Below are positions 43,347 through 52,914 of a stretch of DNA of 64,000 nt, piece by piece; the first letter of the stretch is position 1; the number at the start of each line of letters is the position of its first letter. The stretch lies in the NCBI RefSeq assembly GCF_012241385.1, contig NZ_JAAVXB010000009.1, positions 1 through 64,000 on the forward strand, given 5' to 3'. A model generated the notes under the pieces. It ran no database searches, was not told the DNA's origin, and saw only the letters and a program-made list of their open reading frames with translations. Made by a program: the position numbers and the translations under genes. Source of the stretch: Solimonas marina. GTDB taxonomy: Bacteria > Pseudomonadota > Gammaproteobacteria > Nevskiales > Nevskiaceae.

Positions 43347-44258
43347 GCGCAGAACGTCGCGCACCGGCGGTAACGCGTCGGGCAGGGCAGTCTCGCCGAG
43401 CATTTCGCGCAGTGTGATTTCGATATTGCGGCTCATCGCTTCTAGCGCCAGATCATTCGGCTCGGTGCCGAACGGGTCCTGGATTTCCTCGGCCAGCGCT
43501 TCGAGGGCAAAGAAGGTGTAGGCGATGAACGCGACGATCGGCGGCGTCATCGCACCGATGGTGGCGACGAGCCCGAACGGCAGCAGAAAACTATAGAGAT
43601 AGATCGTGCGGTGCAGTAGCACCGAGTACGCGAACGGGATCGGCGTGCCGGCGATGCGTTCGCAGCCGCCGACCGAATCGGTAAGCCGCGCCAGCGTGCG
43701 GTCGAGTTCGATCATCAGCACCGCGTCGATATGGCCAGCGGCACGCCAGCGCTGCAGCTCCTCGGCCAGCGTCAACAGAATCATCGACGATGGAAAGCGC
43801 GCACCGCTGCAGCGCGCTTGCCATTCGGGTGCCAGCAGGCGTGTGAGATCGGCGCTGGCGTCGCTGCGGCGCAATTCGTGATGCAGCGCCTGCACGAACG
43901 CGATGATGCCGTGCACGAGCCGCGTACGCTCGTCGGGGGCCGCCGACGTCAGGGTCAGCACCTGACGGGTCAGGCTGCGGCTGTCGTTGAGGACGGCGCC
44001 CCAGAGCTTGCGCGCTTCCCAGTAGCGGTCGTAGCTGACCGTGTTGCGAAAGCCGAGGAAGATTGCCAGCGTGATGCCGAGCAGCGTGAACGGCACGGCC
44101 GTCAGCAGCAGGCCGTGTGCAATCAGACGCTGTCGGACCAGCGTCACGGCCAGGGCCAGCAGCGTGACCAGCGCCAGCTGCGGCACGATGCGGTAGACCA
44201 CCGAACCGCGCCACGCGAACAGCATGCGCAACCAGTGCGAGCGGGGGCGGACGATCAT
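43344..44258 (-). CDS. Bestrophin/YneE-family membrane channel protein
   Basis: 304 residues. It has the bestrophin-like start (W-L-R-M-L-F-A-W-R-G-S-V), two N-terminal membrane helices, the F-R-N-T-V-S-Y-D-R-Y-W-E-A-R-K-L-W-G motif, a central soluble helical region and two later hydrophobic helices around 225-260, then the acidic P-F-G-T-E-P-N-D-L-A-L-E segment. Bacterial members are anion or cation channels; selectivity cannot be read here. Confidence 0.88.
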   Translation of the reverse strand: MIVRPRSHWLRMLFAWRGSVVYRIVPQLALVTLLALAVTLVRQRLIAHGLLLTAVPFTLLGITLAIFLGFRNTVSYDRYWEARKLWGAVLNDSRSLTRQVLTLTSAAPDERTRLVHGIIAFVQALHHELRRSDASADLTRLLAPEWQARCSGARFPSSMILLTLAEELQRWRAAGHIDAVLMIELDRTLARLTDSVGGCERIAGTPIPFAYSVLLHRTIYLYSFLLPFGLVATIGAMTPPIVAFIAYTFFALEALAEEIQDPFGTEPNDLALEAMSRNIEITLREMLGETALPDALPPVRDVLR

Positions 44259-44313
44259 GATGCGGCGGTGGCGGGCGAGATGCGGGCGCGCAGTATATCG
44301 GCGCCACCTGGAT

Positions 44314-46725
44314 CTACATCCGGTCCGGGGTCGCCCGACGTTGCAGCGCGTAGAGTCGATAGGTGCCGAACTGCTTGGCGAATTCCACTTCGCCGGCGTA
44401 GTCGAGCGCGAAGTGGTGCGCCTGCTCGAGCGTCAGCCGCGCCGCGAAGGCTTCGGTGACGTAGATCATGCCCGGCGGCACCACGGGCTCGATGCGCGCG
44501 GCGAACAGCAACTGCGTGCCGTAGTGGACGACGCGCTCTTCGATGGGATCGTAGCCGACGTAGCACGGCGCATAGTGCGCGGCGATGCGCAGCTCCAGGT
44601 CGGCCAGCACGTCGTGTGCGTCGCGTCGGCGTGCTTCGATCAGCTGCTGGATGTCGGCGACGATCTGTGCGGCAGTGCGGGCGTCTTCGGTGACGACGTG
44701 CAGTGCATCACCCCAGGTCTTGCGCAGCAGGATGTGTTCGCGATGGCGGTTCAGCAGCGCCGCGAGGCTCTGCATGATCTGCGCGTAGTACCGCGGAAAC
44801 AATGGCTCGCGCAGGCGGCGGAAGCTGGCGAAGTCCGCAAACACCAGGCCGGCCATGCGCCGCTCGGCCGCACGGCCTGTTGCAGGGGGGCGGCGGCCCT
44901 GCGCTGCGATGGCGGCGCCGAGCCGTTCGATCCGCAGGCGTTGGCCGAGGCGTTCGGCGGCGAGGCGCGCGAGCCCAAGGCTGGTGTCGCGTGCCTCGCG
45001 CGTCGCCCATTCCCATTCGGTCTGCAGGAAGCCTTGCAGCGATGCGACGCCATCGGCAGCGTCGAGCAAGCGTGGCAGCCGATGTGCAACACCGGGCAGG
45101 CGCCGTCGCCAGCGCCGCGCGATCTCGGCAGCGGGCGCCGGCAAGCTCAGATGCAGGCGCGCGCCGTGCGCGACCAGTTGTTCGCCGATCTGCACATCGA
45201 ATGGTGTGCACAGCGCCAGATGCAACTGCGCCCGTGCGGCGGCGTGGCGGAGCAGCGCGGGCGCCAGCGTCGCGCTGCTGGCGTCAGCGTCGTTCGATGT
45301 CTGCAGCTGCACCAGCGGCGGCATGCGCAGGCGTTCGACCGCAGCCGGATCGCGGCCAAGCTGATGGCTGAGGCGGCGCAGCTGTTGGCGGGTGCGGCCG
45401 CGGCGCGTGAAGTCGTCCGGCAGCAAGCGGTTGGCGGCACTGAGCTGGTGGCGGAATGTTGCGTCGTCGCCGAGCAGCAGCGCTGCCTCGGCGTGCGTGG
45501 CGTGCGCGTAGAAGCGTTCCAGATCATTGCGTGGCGGGCGCAGCTGGCGCAGCGCGCGTCGCGCATATTGGTGTGCGCGGCGACGTTCGCCGGCCAGCAG
45601 ATACATCGAGGCGGCATTGATCGCGCTGTATGAGCCGTTGTGCAGGGCATGGGCCTCGGCGTACGCGTCGGCGGCGCGCGCGAACGCGGTGGGATCGGCG
45701 GCGTTTTGCAGCGCGAGGTCTTTCTGTAGTCGCCCGTGCAGGGCCAGCCAATCCTCGTCGATTTCGTCGTCACGCAGGTCGAGTGCGCGATAGCAGTCGA
45801 GCGCTGCGCGCACGTTGCCGGTATTGGCGAGCGCCTGGATGCGCAGATAGTCGAGGCGTGGCGCGCGTAGTCCGGCGCGCATCGCCTGATTGACGATGTC
45901 ATGGCACTGCAGCTCGTTGCCGGCGCGTCGCGCCAGTTCCGCGTCGCGCAGGACCTCGGTCAGCGTATCCGGCGGCTCTGCGGCGCCGTGGCTTGCGGCT
46001 GCGCGATCGCAGGGATCGACGAGGTGGGTTTGTCGCTGTGCCGCACAGTGCGCATCGTGCAGGTGCAGCACGGCGGGAATCTGCGCCGCGTCTTCACGCC
46101 AGGCGACGATCTCGGCAGTGCCGCCGGGCTCGACGCCGTGCGCGGGACGCATGATCGCCACGAGATGATCGGCGTGCTGCGCGAGGATCGCCGCGAGGCG
46201 CCGATATTGCTGCTGACGGAAGCTGCGCGAACCCAATACGGCGGCGTCGACGTCGTCCGGGTAGAGCGGCACGATCGTCGTGCAGCGCTGCAGCAGGCTT
46301 TCGGCCTCCCGCGCCAGCGACTGACGTAGCGCGCGGGTCACACGGCGCTGTTCGTCCTCGGCGCGCAGCACCCAATCGGCGATCAGCTTGTCGACCGGCA
46401 CCGGCAGCAGCGCGGTCATCTCGAACGGCAGCTCATGCTCGCGCAGCCAGGCCGCCGCCGTTTCGAGGAACAGCATGTCGGCCCCGGGCGCCATGCCGAC
46501 GAACAGCGACAGGCGCCGCGCGCCATCCGCAACCAGTGCCGGCAGTACGTGATCGGTCAGCTGGCGGCGCACCTGCGCCGCCTCCCGGCGACTCAGCATC
46601 AGGTGGCCACATGCGCCGACGCGCAGCTGCGCGGCACCGTCACCGCTGCGGTGGTGCAGGGCAAGCCAGTCACGCAACGCCAGTCGCGCGGTGCCGCTCG
46701 CCGTCAACAGCGGGTCCTTGCTCAT
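44314..46725 (-). CDS. SLOG-TPR-class III nucleotidyl cyclase-like signalling protein
   Basis: 803 residues from the ATG at 46725; an in-frame ATG at 46767 would add 14. The N-terminal about 200 residues look like a SLOG/Rossmann domain (L-R-V-G-A-C-G-H-L, V-G-M-A-P-G-A-D-M-L-F-L-E). The middle (about 220-480) is a helical repeat region of the DUF4071/TPR type. The C-terminal about 180 residues match class III cyclases: metal Asp631 in V-F-A-D-F, L-R-K-T-W-G-D-A with Asp673, and A-A-R-I-E with the transition-state Arg. The usual Asn four residues before that Arg is Leu, so activity is doubtful or altered. It lies head-to-head with the TIR-WD40 gene. Confidence 0.78.
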   Translation of the reverse strand: MSKDPLLTASGTARLALRDWLALHHRSGDGAAQLRVGACGHLMLSRREAAQVRRQLTDHVLPALVADGARRLSLFVGMAPGADMLFLETAAAWLREHELPFEMTALLPVPVDKLIADWVLRAEDEQRRVTRALRQSLAREAESLLQRCTTIVPLYPDDVDAAVLGSRSFRQQQYRRLAAILAQHADHLVAIMRPAHGVEPGGTAEIVAWREDAAQIPAVLHLHDAHCAAQRQTHLVDPCDRAAASHGAAEPPDTLTEVLRDAELARRAGNELQCHDIVNQAMRAGLRAPRLDYLRIQALANTGNVRAALDCYRALDLRDDEIDEDWLALHGRLQKDLALQNAADPTAFARAADAYAEAHALHNGSYSAINAASMYLLAGERRRAHQYARRALRQLRPPRNDLERFYAHATHAEAALLLGDDATFRHQLSAANRLLPDDFTRRGRTRQQLRRLSHQLGRDPAAVERLRMPPLVQLQTSNDADASSATLAPALLRHAAARAQLHLALCTPFDVQIGEQLVAHGARLHLSLPAPAAEIARRWRRRLPGVAHRLPRLLDAADGVASLQGFLQTEWEWATREARDTSLGLARLAAERLGQRLRIERLGAAIAAQGRRPPATGRAAERRMAGLVFADFASFRRLREPLFPRYYAQIMQSLAALLNRHREHILLRKTWGDALHVVTEDARTAAQIVADIQQLIEARRRDAHDVLADLELRIAAHYAPCYVGYDPIEERVVHYGTQLLFAARIEPVVPPGMIYVTEAFAARLTLEQAHHFALDYAGEVEFAKQFGTYRLYALQRRATPDRM

Positions 46726-46793
46726 CGACGAAGTATTTTCGCGTGTCGGAATGCCAGTCATTATCATGCCGCGACGGGGCGTTTGGGGGCGGG

Positions 46794-49769
46794 GTGCAAG
46801 AGTCGTATCGCTATTGGGCGTTCATCAGCTACAGCCATCACGATCGTGGCTGGGCACGCTGGCTGCACCGCCGCCTCGAGTCCTACCGGGTCCCACGCCG
46901 CCTGGTTGGACGCACGCACGCAGCCGGCGAAGTGCCGCGGCGCCTCTATCCCATTTTCCGCGACCGCGACGAACTGCCGAGCTCGGCGGACCTCGGCGGC
47001 GTCGTCCAGCAGGCGCTGCGCGAATCGCGCTATCTGATCGTCATCTGTTCGGCACGCTCGGCGCGCTCGCGCTGGGTCAACGAGGAAGTCGAGTCGTTCA
47101 AGAAGCTCGGGCGCGAGGAACGCATCCTCTGCCTGCGTATCGACGACGACACGGCGTTTGCGCCAGCCCTGCTGCAACACTTCGACGCCAATGGCCAACC
47201 CAGCGGGCGCTGGATCGAGCCGCTGGCGGCCGACGCGACGCCGGCTGCGGACGGCCGCGACGGTGCAGCACTGAAGCTGGTCGCCGGGCTGATCGGCGTC
47301 GGTTACGACGAACTGCGCCGTCGTGAACGCCGTCGCAGCCTGTTGCGGCAGGCGGTCTATGCCACCGCGACCGCGGCACTGGTGGCGGCCTGCGCGTTCG
47401 GCTGGCAGTGGCAGCAGGGCGAAAAGCGTGCGGCGCTCGCTGCGCAGGCACTGCGTGTCCGCATCGATCGGTTCTACGACGCCGGGCGCAGCGAACTGCT
47501 CGCGCACAATGAGGCGCGCGCCGCGGTCTATCTGAACGAGGTGCGCCGGCTCGGTATTGACACACCGGCGCTGCGCTACATGCTGGCGCGTGCGCTGCAG
47601 ATCGTCGATGCCCAACAACTGCGCATCGATATGGGGCAGACGGTGGTGCGCACCGACATCAGCCCCGACGGCCGTCAGGTTTTCGGCATCGGCACCGACC
47701 GTGTGCTGCATGCCTACGACGCCGCCAGTGGTGCGCCGCAGTTCAGCATCGACCTGGGTGCGATGCCGACCTTCGATGCCGGCTATGGCCACGGCGGGCG
47801 GGTGATCTGGGTCGATTACCGTCTGGCAGACGACAAGCACCGGCTCTTGCGACTGTTCGCGGCAAACGACGGTCGGCTGCTCGCGCGATTCGCGGTGAAC
47901 GCCGACACCGATGGCGTCGGCATCAACCCACTCAACGACGACGAAACGCAGGTGGCGACCGTGACGCCTGACGGTGCGGTCCGGCTCGCCGAACTGGGTG
48001 GCGACACGCGGCGTATCGCCGGCGTGTTTGCCAAGACCGCCTTTTGCCATGACGGTCGCTCGCTGCTAACGGCGCGCGCCGACGGCGTGATCGAGTTGCG
48101 CGATGCGGCGAGCACGGCGGTGCGCCATCGCTACGACGGCCTGCATGGCCGACCGACGACCCTGGCATCGACGCCTGGCTGCACGCTGATCGCCGCGGGC
48201 ACCGCCGACGGCGAAGTCCGTGTCTGGGATGCGGCCAGCGGCCGGGTGCGAATGAGCAGCGGCCACCGCGCGCACATCTCCAGCCTGGTGTTCAGCAACG
48301 ACGGCACGCGTATGCTGAGCGTCAGCCCGGTCGCCGCCGGTGTCTGGGACATGCGCAGTGGGGCGCTGATCTACGCCGTGCGCCTGCGTGGCGGCAGCAA
48401 CGGCTTTCAGATGCATGCCGACGGCGGCGAGGTTGGGCAGTTGCTCGGTGGTCGGCTGGTGATTTCCGATGTGGTGTCGGGCGAGGTGCTGTACACGCTC
48501 GACGGCCATCAGGGCTCGCCGAACATGTTCGCGTTCTCGGAGCAGGGCGACGAACTGGTCAGCGGCGGCAGTGATGGGGCACTGCTGATCTGGAAGTTGC
48601 CGCAGCGGCCGCATGCGCAACTGGGCGGGGTCGCGCCGCCGCTGGCGCCGCCGACGGCGATCAGTCGCGACAGCCGCCAGTTGTTCGCCGGCACGCAGAG
48701 TGGCGGCACGCTCTACGCGCGCGAGCCGCTGCGACCGGTTCACCGCTTCGGCGCCGAGTTGGGACCGCTGGCGAGCGCAAGCTTCAGTGCCGATGGGCAG
48801 TGGATTGCGATGGGCGCGCGCGACGGCCGCATTGATGTGGCGCGGACCGATGGCCAGGAGCCGGTGTTGCATTTAAGCCGGCCGGTGCGAGCGACCGCTC
48901 TGCATTTCGATCCCGGCGCGCGGCATCTGAGCGCCGACCTTGCCGACGACGGCATCGCCGCCTGGGATCTGACGCGCGGCGACGAGAGCTTGTCGCTGCC
49001 GGCGGGTAGCGCGCATATCACCGCGATGTCGCCAACTGCCCCCTTGCTCGCTGTCGGCTTTCACGACGGCGTGGTTCGCGCCCGCGATCTGGCGGCCGGC
49101 CGCTGGCGCTGGTCGACGACGCTGCCGATCGATCGCGACAGTGACCGCATGATCACGGTGCTGTCGTTCAGCGCCGACGGCCGCCGTCTGCTGGCGACGG
49201 CCAAGCGTGCTCAGGCATTCGTGCTGGATGTCGACAGTGGTCGCATCCTCTACCAGACGCGCGACCCGGCGTCGGCGTACTTCATTTACGGCGCGCTCAA
49301 CGCAGATGGTTCGAAGGCACTGCTCAGCGACTGGGCCAACCTTGCCTATCTGTGGTGGCCGGGCAGTGGCCACTGGCTGACGCTGAGCGGCCATACCAGC
49401 CCGGTCGAAACGGTGTCGCTGACGCCAGATGCGTCGCTCGCCTTGACGGGTAGCGAGGATGGCGCGATTCGACTCTGGGATGCCGAAAACGGTGAGCTGC
49501 TCGACGCGTTCAGCGCGCACCAGGCGTTGATCCAGTGGGGTGCGGCGATGTTCACGCCCGACGGCAGTGCCGTGCTGAGCAGCGGCCGCGACGGCGCAGC
49601 GCGGCTGTGGCCGTTACCGCGGTTGACGCGTGATGTCGCGGCGGTGGCCCGGGACCTACGCTGCCGCGCGCCGTGGCGCATCAGCGGTGACAGTCTCACG
49701 CCGAGTTCGACCGACCCGCACGCCTGCGTGGCCGAGCACCCCGAGCGTGCAATAAAAAACGGCGACTGA
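46794..49769 (+). CDS. TIR-transmembrane-WD40 repeat protein
   Basis: 991 residues from a GTG at 46794, preceded by GGGGGCGGG; the frame is open further upstream but overlaps the cyclase-like gene. The TIR domain covers about 6-150: W-A-F-I-S-Y-S-H-H-D, the F-R-D-R-D-E-L-P loop, and S-A-R-S-A-R-S-R-W-V-N-E-E where Glu98, four residues after Trp94, is placed as the NADase catalytic Glu. One membrane helix lies at about 184-205. The rest is a WD40-type beta-propeller region of about 12-14 blades with G-H-x(n)-W-D patterns (L-S-G-H-T-S-P-V-E-T-V-S-L, R-L-W-D-A). Predicted topology places TIR in the cytosol and the propeller in the periplasm. Confidence 0.87.
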   Translation: MQESYRYWAFISYSHHDRGWARWLHRRLESYRVPRRLVGRTHAAGEVPRRLYPIFRDRDELPSSADLGGVVQQALRESRYLIVICSARSARSRWVNEEVESFKKLGREERILCLRIDDDTAFAPALLQHFDANGQPSGRWIEPLAADATPAADGRDGAALKLVAGLIGVGYDELRRRERRRSLLRQAVYATATAALVAACAFGWQWQQGEKRAALAAQALRVRIDRFYDAGRSELLAHNEARAAVYLNEVRRLGIDTPALRYMLARALQIVDAQQLRIDMGQTVVRTDISPDGRQVFGIGTDRVLHAYDAASGAPQFSIDLGAMPTFDAGYGHGGRVIWVDYRLADDKHRLLRLFAANDGRLLARFAVNADTDGVGINPLNDDETQVATVTPDGAVRLAELGGDTRRIAGVFAKTAFCHDGRSLLTARADGVIELRDAASTAVRHRYDGLHGRPTTLASTPGCTLIAAGTADGEVRVWDAASGRVRMSSGHRAHISSLVFSNDGTRMLSVSPVAAGVWDMRSGALIYAVRLRGGSNGFQMHADGGEVGQLLGGRLVISDVVSGEVLYTLDGHQGSPNMFAFSEQGDELVSGGSDGALLIWKLPQRPHAQLGGVAPPLAPPTAISRDSRQLFAGTQSGGTLYAREPLRPVHRFGAELGPLASASFSADGQWIAMGARDGRIDVARTDGQEPVLHLSRPVRATALHFDPGARHLSADLADDGIAAWDLTRGDESLSLPAGSAHITAMSPTAPLLAVGFHDGVVRARDLAAGRWRWSTTLPIDRDSDRMITVLSFSADGRRLLATAKRAQAFVLDVDSGRILYQTRDPASAYFIYGALNADGSKALLSDWANLAYLWWPGSGHWLTLSGHTSPVETVSLTPDASLALTGSEDGAIRLWDAENGELLDAFSAHQALIQWGAAMFTPDGSAVLSSGRDGAARLWPLPRLTRDVAAVARDLRCRAPWRISGDSLTPSSTDPHACVAEHPERAIKNGD

Positions 49770-49790
49770 CCTGGAAGTCAGTCGCCGTTG
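49754..49790 (-). terminator. Strong terminator of the histone-like gene
   Basis: AACGGCGACTGAC and GTCAGTCGCCGTT form a perfect 13-bp stem with a 6-nt loop. On the minus strand it is followed by TTTTT, so it ends the Lys-rich protein gene. The stem overlaps the last codons of the TIR-WD40 gene on the other strand. Confidence 0.88.
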
Positions 49791-49814
49791 ATTCAACGGC
49801 ACCGAGCGGTCCGT

Positions 49815-50201
49815 TTACTTCTTCTTCGCCTTCTTGGCCGCCTTCTTCACGACCTTCTTGGCCGGCGCCTTCTTGGCAACCTTCTTGACGGCCTTCTTCG
49901 CGACCTTCTTGGCCGGCGCCTTCTTGGCGGCCTTCTTCGGAGCCTTCTTCGCCGTCACCTTCTTTGCCGGTGCTTTCTTGGCGACTTTCTTCGCGGCCTT
50001 CTTGGCAACCTTCTTCGTTGCCTTGGCGGCCTTCTTGGCAACCTTGGCTGCCTTCTTCACGACCTTCTTGGCGGCCTTCTTCGCAGCTGCCTTCTTGGCC
50101 GGCTTTTTCTTCGTCACCTTCTTCTTCGGCGGCGGCGTTGCGGCCGGCATTTCAGCCACCAGCGACTTCACCTCACCCGGTCCCGGCGTGTCATCCATCA
50201 T
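49815..50201 (-). CDS. Lys/Ala-rich histone H1-like protein
   Basis: 128 residues from the ATG at 50201, chosen because GGGAG lies about 8 nt upstream; other in-frame ATGs are at 50207 and 50198. An acidic/Pro N-terminus of about 25 residues is followed by about 100 residues of K-K-A-x-K-K and A-K-K-A-P-A-K-K repeats, as in HC2/AlgP/BpH1-type nucleoid proteins. It should bind DNA non-specifically through charge. Repeat number in such genes often varies between strains. Highly expressed-gene features are seen (strong terminator). Confidence 0.87.
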   Translation of the reverse strand: MMDDTPGPGEVKSLVAEMPAATPPPKKKVTKKKPAKKAAAKKAAKKVVKKAAKVAKKAAKATKKVAKKAAKKVAKKAPAKKVTAKKAPKKAAKKAPAKKVAKKAVKKVAKKAPAKKVVKKAAKKAKKK

Positions 50202-50544
50202 CGTCATCACTCCCTCATCGTTTCTCAAAAAGGTTCCGCAGCACTGCCCCGATTCGACGCTTCCGACGATCCTGATCGCGGCCGCGACATCACTTGTTTC
50301 ATGCTACGGCGATGAAGCTAACCGACTCATGCGACTTGCGCAAAGTGATTGTCATCGTTGCCGTGTAAGGCGCGCGCGCTTCGGTCGTTGAAAACCAGCG
50401 CCGCCTCTTCGCAATGAGCGCGTCGATGACGATGGGTGCACTCGCGCACGTAGGGCGCGTACATCCGTCCGGCGGCTGGTTCTGACGCGCTGCGCGCGCA
50501 CCGCTACAATCCGCGGCTTCGATTTCCAACGCCGCTTTCACGCC
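50202..50544. other. Divergent promoter region, histone-like gene and proS
   Basis: About 340 bp without a supportable gene. It must hold the promoters for the Lys-rich protein (leftward) and proS (rightward). I see no convincing operator, hairpin or RNA gene. Confidence 0.4.
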
Positions 50545-52251
50545 ATGCGCCTTTCGCAATTTCCGCTGTCGACGACCAAGGAGACGCCTGCCGACGCGCA
50601 GGTCGTCAGCCATCAGCTCATGCTGCGTGCGGGTTATATCCGCCAACTCGGCAGTGGCCTGTATTCGTGGTTGCCGATCGGTCTGCGTACGCTGACCAAG
50701 ATTGCCGCGATCGTGCGCGAGGAAATGAACCGCGCCGGCGCGCTGGAAATGCTGATGCCGTCGGTGCAGCCGGCGGAGCTGTGGCAGGAGTCCGGACGCT
50801 GGGATCAGATGGGCGCGGAGATGCTGCGTTTCCGCGACCGGCACCAGAACGATTTCTGCCTGGGCCCGACGCACGAGGAGGTGATCTGTCATCACTTCCG
50901 CCAGGACTTCCGCAGCTACCGCCAGCTGCCGGTGAACTTCTATCAGATCCAGACCAAGTTCCGTGACGAACGTCGGCCGCGTTTCGGCGTCATGCGTTCG
51001 CGCGAATTCCTGATGAAGGACGCGTACTCGTTCCATATGACAGCCGAGGATCTGAACCGCGAGTACCAGAACATGCGCGACGCCTACGTGCGCATCTTCA
51101 CGCGTCTGGGCGCGGAGTTTCGTCCGGTCAAGGCAGACTCCGGCAACATCGGCGGTGCGCTGTCCGAAGAGTTCCACATCCTCGCCGGCTCCGGCGAAGA
51201 CCTGCTGGCGGTGGCGCAGGGCGGTACGTATGCCGCCAATGTCGAGGCAGCCGAAACCAAGCCGTCCGGCGCAGCGCGTGCGACCGCCGCCCAGTCTCTG
51301 GAGAAGGTGTCGACGCCGGGGCAGAAGACCTGCGAGCAGGTCAGCAAGTTCTTGAACGTGCCGCTGACCGGCAAGGTCAAGCTGCTGGTCGTCAAGGGCG
51401 AGGACGGTGGTCTGGTTGGCATCGCGCTGCGCGGCGACCATCAGCTCAACGAGATCAAGGCGGCCAAGCATCCGCTGGTGGCGAGCCCGCTGACGATGGC
51501 CGATCCGGCCGACGTGCTGAAGGTGTTCGGCTGCGAAGTCGGTTATCTCGGCCCGGTCGGCTGTCCGATTCCAGTGATCGCCGACTTTGCCGCTGCCGAG
51601 ATCGCCGACTTCGTCTGCGGCGCCAACGACAACGATCATCACCTGCGCGGCGTGAACTGGGGCCGTGACTGCGCCGAGCCGGCGACCGCCGATCTGCGCA
51701 TGATCGCCGAGGGTGACCCGAGCCCGGACGGGATCGGCACGATCAAGTTCTACCGCGGCATCGAAGGCGGTCATATCTTCCAGCTCGGCACCAAGTACAC
51801 GAAGGCGATGAGCGTCAGCGTGCTCGACGCGGCCGGGCAGGCGGTGACGCCGGAGATGGGCTGCTACGGCATCGGCGTGACGCGGCTGGCGGCGGCGGTG
51901 ATCGAACAGTCGCATGACGAGCGCGGCATCATCTGGCCGGACGCCATTGCGCCGTTCCGCGTCATCATCTGCCCGATCGGCAGCGACAAGTCGGCGGCGG
52001 TCAAGGATGCGGCGGAAGGCCTGCACGCCGATCTGTTGGCGGCCGGCATCGACGTCGTGCTCGACGACCGCGGTAACCGTCCCGGCTCGATGTTTGCCGA
52101 CGCCGAGCTGATCGGCGTTCCGCACCGCATCGTCATCGGCGACAAGGGACTGGCGACGCAGCAGTTCGAGTACAAGCATCGCCGCGCCGACAAGGCCGAG
52201 ATGATTGCGGCGACGACGGCTGCGGTGCTCGAGAAGCTGGCCGCGGTCTGA
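50545..52251 (+). CDS. proS: Prolyl-tRNA synthetase
   Basis: 568 residues, class II, bacterial ProS type. Starts M-R-L-S-Q-F-P-L-S-T-T-K-E-T-P; motif 2 region F-Y-Q-I-Q-T-K-F-R-D-E-R-R-P-R-F-G-V-M-R and motif 3 G-C-Y-G-I-G-V-T-R are present. An INS editing insertion lies between about 220 and 390, which hydrolyses mischarged Ala-tRNA(Pro). The C-terminal anticodon domain carries D-D-R-G-N-R-P-G. Confidence 0.98.
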   Translation: MRLSQFPLSTTKETPADAQVVSHQLMLRAGYIRQLGSGLYSWLPIGLRTLTKIAAIVREEMNRAGALEMLMPSVQPAELWQESGRWDQMGAEMLRFRDRHQNDFCLGPTHEEVICHHFRQDFRSYRQLPVNFYQIQTKFRDERRPRFGVMRSREFLMKDAYSFHMTAEDLNREYQNMRDAYVRIFTRLGAEFRPVKADSGNIGGALSEEFHILAGSGEDLLAVAQGGTYAANVEAAETKPSGAARATAAQSLEKVSTPGQKTCEQVSKFLNVPLTGKVKLLVVKGEDGGLVGIALRGDHQLNEIKAAKHPLVASPLTMADPADVLKVFGCEVGYLGPVGCPIPVIADFAAAEIADFVCGANDNDHHLRGVNWGRDCAEPATADLRMIAEGDPSPDGIGTIKFYRGIEGGHIFQLGTKYTKAMSVSVLDAAGQAVTPEMGCYGIGVTRLAAAVIEQSHDERGIIWPDAIAPFRVIICPIGSDKSAAVKDAAEGLHADLLAAGIDVVLDDRGNRPGSMFADAELIGVPHRIVIGDKGLATQQFEYKHRRADKAEMIAATTAAVLEKLAAV

Positions 52252-52279
52252 GCCTCAGCGCAGATTGCGGACCGACAGG

Positions 52280-52891
52280 GTGATCGGGCGGGCGCGGCGG
52301 GTGGGCGGCGGCTGGCAGTCACCGGCGATCCGCGCCGTGCTCGCGACCGGTCTGCTGCTTTGTGCCGCCGCCGCGCACGCCGGTCCGATCGGCGAGCCCG
52401 ATCCGGAGCTGCGCGCGCTGCTCGCGAAAAACATCGACGCTGCCGACGGCTTCGAGCACCGCTACGATGCCGAGGTCTGGTTTGTCGATATGTCGGGGCG
52501 CCTGCAGCCGTTCATGGCGGACGATGCGCAGCGGCTGCAGCTGCTGCGCATCGTGCACAGCGAAGCGCGACGCGCCAAGCTGGCGCCGGAACTGGTGATG
52601 TCGGTGATCGAAGTCGAGAGCCGCTTCAACCGCTATGCGATCTCACGTTCCGGCGCGCAGGGGCTGATGCAGATCATGCCGTTCTGGCTCAAGGAAATCG
52701 GCAAGCCCGACGACAACCTGTTTCACACGCGCACCAATTTGCGCATGGGCTGCACGATCCTGAAGTACTACCTGGACAAGGAACGCGGCAACCTGATCAA
52801 TGCGCTGGCGCGCTACAACGGCAGCTACGGCAAGCCGGACTATCCGATGCTGGTCGTCAACGCCCTGAACCGCCACTGGTACCGACGCTGA
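52280..52891 (+). CDS. Lytic transglycosylase (SLT family)
   Basis: 203 residues from a GTG at 52280; GTG at 52301 is also possible. A signal-peptide-like hydrophobic segment ends A-A-A-A-H-A-G. The SLT domain has the catalytic Glu in S-V-I-E-V-E-S-R-F, then S-G-A-Q-G-L-M-Q-I-M-P-F-W and A-L-A-R-Y-N-G-S. It would cleave peptidoglycan to 1,6-anhydromuropeptides in the periplasm. Starts 28 bp after proS and is probably in the same transcript. Confidence 0.9.
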   Translation: MIGRARRVGGGWQSPAIRAVLATGLLLCAAAAHAGPIGEPDPELRALLAKNIDAADGFEHRYDAEVWFVDMSGRLQPFMADDAQRLQLLRIVHSEARRAKLAPELVMSVIEVESRFNRYAISRSGAQGLMQIMPFWLKEIGKPDDNLFHTRTNLRMGCTILKYYLDKERGNLINALARYNGSYGKPDYPMLVVNALNRHWYRR

Positions 52892-52914
52892 CGCGACCAC
52901 GCGCGCCGCTTCGG

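Noticed and set aside
49830-50150. Regular short repeats resembling a tandem or CRISPR-like array
   Set aside because: The repeats are Lys/Ala codons of a low-complexity protein and have no unique spacers; no cas genes are near.
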